This document shows, one piece after another, positions 1 to 8,926 of a stretch of DNA of 23,300 nt (positions are counted from its first letter, which is position 1; every line of letters begins with the position of its first letter). Under the pieces are notes generated by a model. It had not been told where the DNA came from. It saw only the letters and a program-made list of their open reading frames with translations, and searched no databases. Source of the DNA: Gnetum montanum (taxonomy: Eukaryota > Streptophyta > Gnetopsida > Gnetales > Gnetaceae); contig MNCI01029516.1 in the NCBI GenBank assembly GCA_015680685.1, forward strand, positions 7,473 to 30,772, given 5' to 3'. A program made the position numbers and the translations under genes.

Positions 1-206
1 GAATATTTCGGGTAACCCTGTTAGAGATCCATACCCTAAACCATAGACGTAATACCTCTAGGGAAGTCTACGGTTAATCGTGTGGTATAGATCGGTCGCA
101 AGGACGATTTCTTTGAAATCCTACAGGGTAGAAAGCCTTTTCTGCTTTTTGTTGCTAGCCATTTTCTTTAGAACCGATTACCAGTCATTCTCGATTCAAT
201 ACCTTA
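1..206 (+). other. 5' untranslated leader of element 1
   Basis: This stretch precedes the first Gag codon at 207. Its sequence does not match the proposed 3' LTR end near 15,440-15,550, so the window appears to begin downstream of the 5' LTR and primer-binding site. A short open frame from 80 to 382 overlaps the start of gag in another frame and is not considered a gene. Confidence 0.5.
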
Positions 207-2575
207 ATGGATTCATTTTACGCAAACACAACTGCCCTGGTCGCCATCGATCTGGGTGTCGCACCTGTCAATCCTACAGCAGCCACAGGACCAGCTCCTG
301 GCGCAACGGGGCCTCAGGGACCATTGCGCCGTTCGTTAAGGCTTCAGGGGAAAGAGCCTATCTTTACAGTTATAACCCCTGAAGAATACAATTTCATATG
401 TGTTAAGATCCAGGCGAGGCTGGCTCTCAGCCGAGCCGAGCTTGAGGCGAAGCGCAACTTTGAAGTGCTCCACCGAGGGGGTTATGATTTTAAGCCGACA
501 GCCTACGACATAATCCCCTTAACCGAAGATTAACATGAGCTCATCGCACAGTTGGTCATGGCTAAAGGCCAGACTTCACAGCCTGCGATGGAGCCTCAGC
601 ATGGGGAAGAGGCAGAGGATGAATTCGCGGCTCATTCCGAACATTCGTTCCATACTCTGACGCCCCACACCAATGTAAATCCATTGTTTCCTTCCGACGG
701 AGAGGCGGCTTCTCTGGACTCAGCCGTGACCACGCAGACGCACATCCCTGGCTTTCCGCTGGCCAATGCGCAGCCGTCTGGGTTGCAAACGCAACTACCG
801 CACCATAACGCAGAGGTGGGTCCGTCGCAGCAAGTACTCAGTATTCCAGCGGTGATCCCGGCAACTACCGTGCCTCATTTCATCCCTCAGGTACGAGTTC
901 ACACTGTACCGGCAACTCGTTCAGTGCAAGTGTTCCTGCCCCCGCCAACTCAGCAAAGTACCCTAACTGTGCCACTGCAAACCTTTGTACAATACCCTGC
1001 AACAGGTCAGTGGACCAATCCCGCTGCACAACCACACCCGTCTGCGGTTTACGGTGCACAACCTGCGATTACACCCGTGGCACAATTTTCGTAGGTGATT
1101 CCTCAATATGCATACCATTATTCGGCATAGCAGGCGGGAGTTAATCTCTCGTCCCAAACCGGTGGATGGTGGTCTTCGCAGGCCCCCCAGCCTGCAGGGA
1201 TCCCTGCTCAACCAACGATTAGTCAACCACTTCCTGCCTTCCAGCTTCCTAGGGCTACCCGCCCAGTCCAACCCCCTGTGCCTGCCGCGCAGACACCTCC
1301 GTTAACAGGTCTAGACCAAGCATTCCAGCTTATCCAGACGCTTACTAAGGAGGTGCGACGCCTCAAGACCGCTGGATCTGATTCCATTCAGATCATGGAC
1401 TTCTATCACGATGATCCGATCAATCCAGCGGTCCCCGTACTGTCATTTCCACCAGGGATGTCCCTCCCCCATTTTACCAAGTATAATGGAGAAGGGGATC
1501 CCAACACTCATCTCACCACCTTCAGGTCTGAATCTTTGTTGTTACAACAGTGGCCGCACACTCTAATCTGAGTTTTTGCGATGTCATTGACGGGGAAGGC
1601 TTTAGACTGGTATAGGGCCCTCCCACGCTCCTCCATTTCAACCTTGGAGGAGCTGCTAACCCAATTCGTGACCCGATTCAAATATAACATGAAGCCGGAA
1701 GTCACGTTGGAACAGCTTATGGGGGTGAGACAAGACCCGCTCGAGCCAGTCCAAAAGTTTATACAGCGTTGGAATGCTACCTTGAATGAGATCCGTGACC
1801 CGATCGCGGACTCCCACCTGTTGGCTATATTCAAGGGAGCAGTCAATGACTTTATTAAGTCTAAGCTGTATTACCTTTCCCCTGGGGATATACGTCAGGC
1901 CTTCGCACAGGTCCGAAGCATCCAAGATGCTGCGGAGGCCAGCAAAGACCCGGCATATGTCGCCTACAAAAACGTACACAATAAAGCCAAAGACAAAGGC
2001 AAGGCAGCGACAACGACAGTGGCTGCGCTAACTGAGAACGTGAAAAACAAGGACAAGAAGGCCCCCACAACAGCACCCCCTACAGCCACGGCTGGTGCCA
2101 GCACCAGCCAAACCACAGCTGTGCCTGAACAAACCCCCCGGCCAAAGCCAAATTTTGAGCGTAAAGATCGTTCAAAATACGCGGCTTTACCCGTGAAACA
2201 TTCTGAACTACTGAACACATTCAACCTAAGAAGGTGTCCGAGGAGGCTCTGAAGCGTCACAGGCGTCACTGTGAACTGCTGAAGGACCCTTCTTTAGCTC
2301 TGCCCAACGAGCCGGCAGTTCCGAGATCTTTCAGGCTGGATCGTTTCTGTGACTACGACCAGATGTATGGTCACGACACGGATTACTGCTGGGCGTTGAA
2401 GGACGACATTCAACGCATGATCGACGAAGGTCATCTAAAACTAGACAACAGTAATCCTACGCGTCCGAAAAACCAAACGCTGCATGTGTACAAGGATCCG
2501 TTGAACACATATTACGATCCTTATACAATCACTGTGGTGAGTACGGACGGTGAGCGTAAGGCGCCGCCAAAATAG
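207..2575 (+). pseudogene. gag: Gag polyprotein, nonsense- and frameshift-interrupted (element 1)
   Basis: Structural protein that would package the element RNA into cytoplasmic virus-like particles. One frame runs from 207 to about 2230, then continues in a second frame to 2575. The first ~350 codons are a Pro/Gln/Thr-rich extension. The retrotransposon Gag core begins near 1460 (LPHFTKYNGEGDPNTHL), followed by SLTGKALDWYRALP and a lysine/alanine-rich linker. The plant Tat nucleocapsid-like motif FCDYDQMYGHDTDYCWALKD lies at about 2345-2405; its usual first His is Asp here. Breaks seen: TAA 531-533, TAG 1092-1094, TAG 1128-1130, TGA 1569-1571, a frameshift near 2225-2235 and TAG 2573-2575. 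Homologous segments occur in element 2 (22,400-23,300, minus). The start ATG at 207 is chosen because it opens the frame that continues into Gag. Confidence 0.85.
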
Positions 2576-2584
2576 CCTTTCGTT

Positions 2585-3972
2585 TTGCGTGTGCCTGCCA
2601 GCTCAACAAAGGGGTCTACTACTTCCTCAGCAACTACTGGGGCCTCATGGCCACCTTTTATCATACGGGCACCTTCCCAAGCGCGCCCTCAGTCACGCGA
2701 CAACACGCAAGCTGCGGCTTCATCCGCGCCCATGCCGAGAGCGCCCTTCATTATTAGGGCGCCAAAACCACAGGCTGCCCCTCTCACGCAGGGGCAGACC
2801 TCTAGCCAGCACCACCAGCCATCCCCTCCTCAGGGTAAAGAGGAGAATACAGCAGTTAGCGCAACAAGAGACCACATTACGCTCGGCTTCCCTAAGCCCA
2901 AGCCCCTGGCCTCTGTGCCTATGTCTATGCCTCAGAAACAGGCCAAAGGTATAGAAACGCAGCCACCTTCTCTCAGCAAAAAAAAGAACAACCCTCCCAC
3001 TGACACCGCTCCGCCTCGAGAGATCCGTCTCTTGGGCCGAATGGAGGAGGACAAGGGGGATAAACAACCCTGCCGAGAGAAGGACCTCCTCGACGCATTC
3101 ACACAGGTCAAACAAGCTCTTAAGCAAAAGAACACAACACTGAGCTTATACGACTTATTGATGACTTCTCAAGAACAACGTGAGGCTATGGTACGCATGT
3201 TGACGTCCATACCAGTGGACGCCACCCTGCCGGTGAAAGAGGAAGCGATACACGCTATCATGTTTCCTTTTGACGCTGAACCACCTAAGCCTGCCTCGTT
3301 GACCTTCCTGGATGAGTCTGTCAAAGATGATCCAGAAAAAGGTCAAGTAACGACTGAGCCCATGTTCATTACAATTCGGGTCGGCCAGTACCGAATCCGG
3401 AGGGTACATGTGGATGATGGCGCAGCTGCCAACGTCGTTCCCTATTCCATCGTGGATAGGTTGGGATTGGTCGACCAGATCACTCCTACAATGACGGCTT
3501 GTGTGAAATCGTTCAATGGAGCACGGGTTCAAGTCAAAGGGACGGTGCCTATCGAGTTTGTGGCGGGGGATCAATTCCCGACGAAAGCCACATTCTTAAT
3601 CGTCGAGGAGATGCCCGGCTTCAACTTAATCCTCGGGAGGTCGTGGTTAGCCTAGTTGTGGGCAGTCTCGTCACCGATACATCAGGAGATACACCTGCCC
3701 TATGCAGGAGGGGAGGTTGTCATACGTGGCGACGAGGTCCCCCCAGGATCGTTAACAACATTGAGGAAGAACGGGGTTCGGAAATCGAAACAACTGACGA
3801 CCAGTCCAATCCCCAAGCCCCTAAACAGAATGACAACGACGCCGATGGTCTCGCCTGGGCCGACCTGCCATTTCCGAATGACAGAGTAGAGGAGTCAAAC
3901 ACCAAACCTCCTCACCCTTACGCAGTGCTCAACGTGAAGGCCATTAAGAAACAATTGCGTATTGACGGCTAA
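2585..3972 (+). pseudogene. Gag-Pol linker and aspartic protease, interrupted (element 1)
   Basis: Same frame as the 3' part of gag. A Ser/Pro/Gln-rich, basic linker (2585-3050) leads into LYDLLMTSQEQREAMVRML (3146-3202) and the retropepsin-like protease. The core lies at 3363-3650: FITIRVGQYRIRRVHVDDG, where the family's Asp-Gly active site appears as VDDGAA, then the flap/substrate region and the C-terminal NLILGRSWLA hallmark. TAG at 3653-3655 interrupts a conserved block (the element 2 copy reads on, with a glutamine-like position here). A frameshift near 3740-3760 moves the acidic C-terminus into another frame, which ends at 3972. The enzyme would cleave the polyprotein inside the particle. 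Clear homology to element 2 at 21,050-21,850 (minus) supports the call. Confidence 0.85.
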
Positions 3973-4071
3973 ACAATGGTCTTCTGCGTATAGCACTATT
4001 CACGCATAAGTTGGCATCCTCCCTGTTTGGCAGCTTCTTTTGTTTGTTTCAACATACTTTTACGCTATATC

Positions 4072-4143
4072 TGTTTTATCTGTGTTTACGCTTGGCATTT
4101 TCTTGCGTGTTTTATCTGTGTTTACGCTTGGTATTTTCTTGCG
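4072..4143 (+). repeat. 36-bp tandem duplication (two copies)
   Basis: Two adjacent 36-bp copies (4072-4107 and 4108-4143) differ at one base. Each carries TGTTTTATCTGTGTTTACGC near its start and TTTTCTTGCG at its end. High identity suggests a recent duplication. Confidence 0.9.
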
Positions 4144-4203
4144 TATTAGCTAGGCTCATTCCTTTACGCATTTATCCAGGATTAATTTACGCACGTTTGC
4201 AGT

Positions 4204-4263
4204 GGCCCGCAACGGCCTTAAATTAGTAACTGATTTATGCTTTTGGCCCGCAACGGCCTTAAA
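4204..4263 (+). repeat. Paired 19-bp repeat with internal GGCC palindrome
   Basis: GGCCCGCAACGGCCTTAAA occurs at 4204-4222 and again at 4245-4263. Each copy contains inverted GGCC arms around CGCAAC, able to form a small stem. It lies in the region where sense and antisense transcripts of the element meet. Confidence 0.85.
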
Positions 4264-4397
4264 CTAAGACTTATGCTCCGCTATTATTACATTCGCAAAA
4301 AAAGAAAAAAAATGATAGGCAGTTAACATTCAATTAAGTTTTATAACATGTCTTTTCAAGCCATTTGTGACATGATATTACACCAACATCAACGAAA

Positions 4398-4646
4398 TCA
4401 TGCATTTCCTCTGCTGCCACTGTCACCAGTGTCCTTCAACTCTGGATCTAGTCCCAAAAGGTCGTCCTCCAGTAGGCCATTGTTTCTGGGAATTACTCCT
4501 TCATGAAAGATTGCTTCTTCATGAGGCTCTCGTTCCGGCATTGGCTCCACAGGAGGACGCCCTTCATCACTTCGTTCCACTTCCGCTTCTACTGTTTCCT
4601 TTCCCAGCCCTTCAGCTGGCGTGCCTTCTCTACCTCCTTCCGGTAT
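4398..4646 (-). CDS. Antisense gene exon 8 (terminal exon)
   Basis: Acceptor TTTGGCCTAG joins in phase 0 and the frame ends with TGA at 4400-4398. It encodes about 82 residues rich in Glu, Pro and Gly (EAEVERSDEGRPPVEPMPER), likely disordered. The 3' UTR would run into the repeat-containing spacer and face the end of the protease gene. Confidence 0.7.
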   Translation of the reverse strand: MPEGGREGTPAEGLGKETVEAEVERSDEGRPPVEPMPEREPHEEAIFHEGVIPRNNGLLEDDLLGLDPELKDTGDSGSRGNA

Positions 4647-4726
4647 CTAGGCCAAAGAACATAAAAATAATTAGAATAAACAACGCTAGTCAGGAAATTT
4701 GCCGGCTAAGTCATGCCTAAACTTAC

Positions 4727-5544
4727 TCGTGACGGCCCTGCTTCCACAGCAAAAGGAAGCTTGTCTAAGCCAGCCCACAGACGCTGCATGATCTCATCCT
4801 CTGTTAGGTCTTGCCACACATCCTCGCCCGAAGCTGTCCCAGCTTTCACCTTCCCTTTTTCCACGCTACTCCAGGAGGGTGGATCTGGAAAGAACGTAGG
4901 GATCGAAGCCTGATTCCCAGCGAAAACCATCGCTCTCTCTGGGGATGCAGTTACAGTCACCTGCTCCTCAAACTTCTTGAAAGCTTCAGACGTTCCGATG
5001 GTGTCCACGAAGACCTCTAGGGATCGAGCTTTAACAGCGGAATCGCGGTAGCGTTTTCTATAAGAGGCGCTTTCCCTTTTGTATACGTGTTTATGATCCT
5101 TCTCTTTCTGCCCCCATTCTTGCACGCCCGCGCAGTAGTCCCTCCAGTCTCGACTTTTCTGAACTAGGAGCTCTATCTGCATCCTTTGTTCTACTAACGC
5201 TCGACTGGTCTGTACGCTGTTCTTGATGGCTGTCCAATAACAGGAGTGATCAATAACAGCAATACGCCAGTCTTCGTCCCCTGTCACTCGAACCTGTAAG
5301 AACTCGTACCACGCCCTCAGGTCCTCGACTTCCTTAGTCAAGGATTCAACCCTCTCTTCTAACCATTGCAACTTCTTCCATAGGTTTTCATTCACGTTCC
5401 TACTTTCCCATGTGGAGCGTGTCGAGTGTAACGCACATTTACGCATTTCCTCATAAATGTGGCGTGGCACGACTGCCCCATCAGGTGGGGGCTCCGCTGT
5501 GTCCAGATCAATGGGCTCCGCGGGATCCCATCGGAGGTGAGCTC
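4727..5544 (-). CDS. Antisense gene exon 7 (coiled coil)
   Basis: The longest stop-free exon (818 bp, residues 764-1036). After RWDPAEPIDLDTAEPPPDGA it becomes a charged heptad-like helix (NENLWKKLQWLEERVESLTK onward), with a KSRDWRDYCAGVQEW block and a C-terminal LTEDEIMQRLWAGLDKLP motif. Donor CACGA/GTAAGT leaves phase 0. The element 2 exon 19,341-20,164 (824 bp, same phases) shares NE.LWK, the block MQI.L..QK..D..D.C..V.EW, PP.W and TED.I...L..GL..LP. Confidence 0.85.
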
Positions 5545-5614
5545 CTGACAGAAAACAAGCATCAATATGGATGCCACATTATCAAGACATTATGATGTAC
5601 CTTCGTTAACTTAC

Positions 5615-5743
5615 CAGTGCCAGGTTCAATGCGTTCCAGACGCATGATCATGTCACTGACGACGCCTTCCATGAAGGCAAACTTATCGGGGAAGTCTCTC
5701 CACCTTTCGCTAACAGTAGTAGAGGCTGAGGCTTCTCCTTCCC
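5615..5743 (-). CDS. Antisense gene exon 6
   Basis: Short 129-bp exon with acceptor TTGTAG and donor GGCACTG/GTAAGT. Its last 30 residues begin WRDFPDKFAFMEG and end PGTG. They align without gaps to element 2 exon 19,108-19,245 (W..xPxK...FM.G...I..L...P..G), ten identities in thirty by eye, ending at the same splice position and phase. Confidence 0.8.
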
Positions 5744-5814
5744 CTACAACGTAAATCAGGTTAGACATTATTCTTATTAACACATTCTTTCGAATACACT
5801 AAAACACTCATTAC

Positions 5815-6090
5815 CTCTGCCGGTGACGGTGGCGACCTCCTCGACATCCTCTGTATTTCTTTCTCTTTCACGCACCGGAGTCTGTGCGTCACTGGTTCCA
5901 GTCGCAGGGGCCTCCTCAAGTGCCCCAGTAGGCACGCGGCTCCCGCTAGCGGCTAGGGCCGCCTCACGCACTGGAGCCTGAACACAGCGCGTATTAACAG
6001 TTGGGGCCTCTTCTTCCAAAATTGAGGCCCCCTCTCCATGGCTTAGTACCAGCGCCCCTGTCGCAGGGGTCAATTGCCCTGACATTTTTG
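5815..6090 (-). CDS. Antisense gene exon 5 (acidic low-complexity)
   Basis: The acceptor is AAACAG at 6093-6091, or alternatively TCAG at 6082-6079; both keep the frame. It encodes about 92 residues rich in Ala, Glu, Thr and Pro, including two APVREA/TPVRER-like internal repeats. The donor is GGCAGAG/GTAATG. The equivalent exon of element 2 (18,823-19,017) has the same phases (1 in, 1 out) and is also acidic. Confidence 0.7.
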
Positions 6091-6170
6091 CTGTTTATAC
6101 CCCCATATGTCAGCATATAGTTCCAAACCATCTAAGTGAAACATTGCGTATATAGACCATGCATATTTAC

Positions 6171-7211
6171 CAGGCGGAGGCTTATTCCGCTGCATCTTGA
6201 GCCCAATGGTGTGGCCTGCCTCGCCTCCAGGGGCCTCAGCCAGGCGAAGCCTCTTTCGCCTAGCTACTGGTTCCACGATTTCCTCCGCTAGGCATTTCCC
6301 CCGCGAGGCGTCGCCGGTATAGGTAGGCATTATCGCGCCTACACTATCAAGACCTCGCACTCGGGGTGCCGTCATGCCTTTAGTCGTTACAGACAACGAC
6401 TCTCCGATCCCTTCCGGTGGATCCTGCCCACGGGTAGTGCTAAGGATGTGGGCAATCCAAGGTCTGGACAGTTGGTCTCGGTCTTGCTGTACCCAGACCC
6501 CATTCCTTTAAATGACCAGATACTCAGCAAACCGCCGGAGGACGGCTATGAAAAAGGCATGGTGCACATTGAAGCGGGACTCGAGCTTCTCATGAAGCTT
6601 GACCATTTCACTGTGCAATCCCTTGGCGAGATGGCTTCCCCAATCAAACCGGGCTCCCTCCTCCAGAACCTCTCGCATAATGCGCGTCTATTCTACCGAA
6701 AATAACCTCGCCTGCGAGAGAGTCTTAGGGAAGGTCCAGGCCCGAAAAAGGGGATAAAGCGTCTTGGCAGTCCTCAGTTCGAATTGTTCACAAGGAAATC
6801 CCTTGGTCTCATTAGGGATCCTCACCCACTCCTTTAGAAACTCCTCGACTCTGACGCTCCTCTTCGTCTTCACTTTTACGGGAAGACCGCTGGTGGGGAT
6901 GCCAAACAGGTCCAAGAAGAGCTGAGCGTTGATATCAAAGTTCACACGCACGTTACGCACGCACGTGCTGAAACGATCCGCCTTCTCGCTGAAGGAGTTG
7001 ATCAGGCCTATCATCTCGCTGGCAGGGACATCAGGAGTTGCAGCCAAAAATAGGTGCATGAGCCCTGCGGCCTAGATATTGGTGACCACTGCAACTGGGG
7101 CCGCCGAGTGGCCGAGCCAACGCTGTGCTTCCTTGATGTCCCCGTAACGAAAAAGGACATCTCTCGCCTCGCGGCCAGAAATCGTAAGGGTAATCTCCCG
7201 GGATTCCCTGA
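6171..7211 (-). CDS. Antisense gene exon 4 (large unassigned domain, three in-frame stops)
   Basis: A single frame of 1041 bp, residues 282-628, interrupted only by TAG 7074-7072, TAG 6690-6688 and TAA 6510-6508. It contains REARDVLFRYGDIKEAQRWL, FDINAQLFLDLFGIP, RVEEFLKEW, a LYPLFRAWTFP block and FDWGSHLAKGLHSEMVKLHE. The general layout recalls the 'putative plant transposon protein' domain often found in plant retroelement ORFs, but I cannot confirm this by eye. The donor is CCGCCTG/GTAAAT. Continuity of frame over more than 1 kb despite stops shows former protein coding. Confidence 0.75.
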
Positions 7212-7319
7212 CTGCAAGTAAAACATGCAAGTCAAAAACGCAAGTCAAAACGGAAATATTATTGCACTACGCATAACTCATAACTACGCTCATAACACTA
7301 AAACACGCGACAGCCTCAC

Positions 7320-7594
7320 CGGGGCCAAACGGCAATGGAAATTGTGGAAGCTCCCTCTCCACGTCCTCAACACTGAGGGGCGGATCCAGGGTCCAGTCCT
7401 CGTGTAGCCACCCGAGCTCCTGACAATTCTTGAAAGGCTGCTCATAACGGGTGTGATACTCCCGCATCTCGTGGCTGATTTGCCCGATAACACCGGCACG
7501 AACTTTGTTAGTCACGGTAAATGCCTTTATTGCCGTTTCGGCCCAGACCAGCGTATCACCATCACCGATTAGCTGGTTGTCGCATATAAAAAAC
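7320..7594 (-). CDS. Antisense gene exon 3
   Basis: Joins exon 2 in phase 2 (acceptor GTACAG/GTTT, donor CCCCG/GTGAGG) and adds about 92 residues with no stop. The sequence begins FFICDNQLIGDGDTLVWAE and contains a charged, aromatic-rich stretch. It probably completes the HAD-like fold or links it to the next domain; no family recognised with confidence. Confidence 0.7.
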
Positions 7595-7715
7595 CTGTAC
7601 CACACAGCGTAAGCTTACTTACACTCTACATCAAGACTTCTCTTGCCTCCTTTTACATCAAACAACAGGCATTGTAACATAATAAAAGACAATACAGCTA
7701 GCCAGATCTGCTTAC

Positions 7716-8165
7716 CCGCCTGCGTAGTACACCGTGCCTTGTGGGTTCTGGAAGTACGTTGACACATGGCGAGCCACGAATAGCATGTTGTATGCGTGAT
7801 AACAGTTGAAACGGGCCATATTCCAAACCCAGTGTAAGCTCCTCAGACCCCGGGAGCTGAGCACTTGGTCCTCGGGATAGCCCGTCTCAATGGCTCCGTC
7901 TGTCAGGTAAGCCAGAATCCCTTGCGAAGACCCAGGCAATAGGTGCTCCAAAACGGCACCGGCGACATCTCTAGTCACGTTGGACCAGATGATAATGCTG
8001 AAGTTGCCCACTAGAAACTGCAGAAATTCCAACGCCCCCTTTCAGAACCAAATGGCCTTCCCCTGCACTCTGGTGTGAGGGGGAGGAACATTGGGGACAA
8101 TAGGGTTCAGCCAGCACAAAACCCCAATGATGTCCAGCACAACCAGAATGGGCTTCAGCGCGACG
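7716..8165 (-). CDS. Antisense gene exon 2 (HAD/FCP1-like phosphatase domain, probably inactive)
   Basis: The acceptor is CTTTTCTGTGCAG. Residues 46-57 read ILVVLDIIGVLC, matching HAD motif I position and hydrophobic context, as in plant FCP1-like proteins with a DLNGLL variant. The nucleophile-position Asp51 is present but the second Asp is not. KGALEFLQFL (82-91) and IIIWSN (97-102) match the segment leading to motif II with its conserved Ser101. The expected Asp-Asp of motif IV (after YNMLF) is replaced by ARHV, then NP..T follows as in the family. In-frame TGA at 8044-8042 (codon 81) stands where the family usually has Arg, consistent with CGA to TGA decay. The lost acidic residues suggest a pseudophosphatase or binding domain. 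Confidence 0.7.
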
Positions 8166-8397
8166 CTGCACAGAAAAGCCAAAACCTATATTAACGCAAC
8201 TAGGCCGAAATCGCCCAAACCCTTGCAAAAACGCAAGGTTTGTCCCTGACGACGGCGATGAACGCAACCTCACCAAAACCCTCGCATTAGCCCGAGGTTC
8301 GCAAATTTTGACATTCACATTCACGCAAAAGACATTCAAGAAAAACAAAATAGACAAGACATATAGAACAAGCGTAAGTACAGGAAGAATGGCCTAC

Positions 8398-8516
8398 CGG
8401 TTAAAAGGCGTCGGATCGCAAACGTCGATCAGTGCCTGTGAGACACGGTTCAAACCTGCCTGCACTTCATCAATTTTGGCCAGTTTCGCGTTCTTCTTCT
8501 TCGCCTTCGGGGCCAT
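8398..8516 (-). CDS. Antisense gene exon 1 (start exon)
   Basis: The ATG at 8516-8514 sits in a good context (GCGATGGCC) and opens a lysine/alanine-rich N-terminus (MAPKAKKKNAKLAK) that could be a nuclear localisation signal. The exon gives 39 codons plus two bases and ends at the donor AACCG/GTAGGC. This start is chosen because it is the first ATG in frame downstream of the TATA-like box and joins exon 2 in phase. Confidence 0.75.
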
Positions 8517-8926
8517 CGCGATAGTTGTAAAATTTCTTCACAGCTTACTTGCAAATCTTCACAAGATTCTACTCCCCAACTCTCTGCTCTTTCTTTTCAA
8601 TGACAATTGCAAATTCAAATTCACGATAGCCAACAACTAGTTCTCATCGAAAAAAAAACATCTACTTATACGCGAGGATCACCGACTTGATATCAGAATT
8701 AAGTGGAACTTTCCTGAACGGAATCCGCAAATCTAGATATTAATGTGGCCGATATCGCACGCGCCACTGTCCGGAATGACGTTAAACTACCACATCTTAT
8801 CGCCTCGTAATCGGGTTACATTGATTACAAGCTTTGTCTATATTTTTCAAAATTCGGTTAGCCTCCATGTTCGGCGACATCACGTCACTTGTCTCCTAAC
8901 CATTTACGCACTTGCCAGTTTTGCAG
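8517..8926. promoter_or_regulatory. Shared region: antisense promoter/5' UTR and sense splice acceptor before pol
   Basis: Between the antisense ATG and pol lies about 410 bp without a convincing gene. On the minus strand it holds the TATA-like box and 5' UTR. On the plus strand it ends with a branch-point-like CTAAC (8896-8900), a pyrimidine-leaning tract and TTTTGCAG (AG at 8925-8926). Tat/Ogre elements are known to splice an intron between PR and RT. The codon frame of pol starts directly at 8927, so the acceptor would be phase 0. I did not find a clear matching donor near 3,900-4,000. Confidence 0.5.
8664..8671 (-). promoter_or_regulatory. TATA-like box of the antisense gene
   Basis: The minus strand reads GTATAAGT here, about 150 bp upstream of the ATG at 8516, which would leave a 5' UTR of about 115 nt with a start near 8632-8640. 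No other start-proximal TATA fits as well. This is a prediction without transcript evidence. Confidence 0.45.

Larger units (their letters stand above)
3973..4397. other. Spacer between convergent 3' ends (protease and antisense gene)
   Basis: This 425-bp stretch separates the end of the plus-strand protease frame from the end of the minus-strand antisense gene. It holds two direct-repeat pairs (4072-4143 and 4204-4263) and an A-rich run at about 4297-4313 that is T-rich on the minus strand. That run may take part in 3'-end formation of the antisense transcript, but no AATAAA is seen there. A small plus-strand frame at 4011-4226 is made of the 36-bp repeat and has no recognisable protein character. 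Confidence 0.6.
4398..8516 (-). pseudogene. Eight-exon antisense gene inside the PR-RT spacer (HAD-like N-terminus, coiled-coil C-terminus)
   Basis: Exons in transcript order: 8516-8398, 8165-7716, 7594-7320, 7211-6171, 6090-5815, 5743-5615, 5544-4727, 4646-4398. All seven introns (232, 121, 108, 80, 71, 70 and 80 bp) have GT...AG ends, mostly with good donors (GTAAGC, GTAAGT, GTGAGG). Phases are 2, 2, 1, 1, 1, 1, 0, and the joined length is 3357 nt, an exact multiple of three. Four stops interrupt it: codon 81 (TGA), 328 (TAG), 456 (TAG) and 516 (TAA). Residues 46-190 resemble an FCP1/NIF-type HAD phosphatase, 190-628 are an unassigned domain, 629-763 are acidic and low complexity, about 790-940 form a coiled coil, and the tail is Pro/Glu-rich. 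The gene lies wholly within the element and is antisense to gag-pol. Element 2 has a homologous gene in the same position. Extra antisense ORFs are known in Tat elements such as Grande, but there they lie 3' of pol. Function unknown; splice sites are predictions. Confidence 0.85.

Noticed and set aside
6448-6705. Plus-strand 85-codon frame opposite the antisense gene
   Set aside because: Shadow of exon 4, whose minus-strand frame is continuous over 1 kb.
7971-8357. 128-codon minus-strand frame crossing intron 1 and exon 2
   Set aside because: Different frame from the HAD-like residues and spans a predicted intron; the spliced model explains the region better.
4398-8516. A host gene accidentally inserted into the element
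   Set aside because: Element 2 has the homologous gene in the same relative place and orientation, so it belongs to the family.
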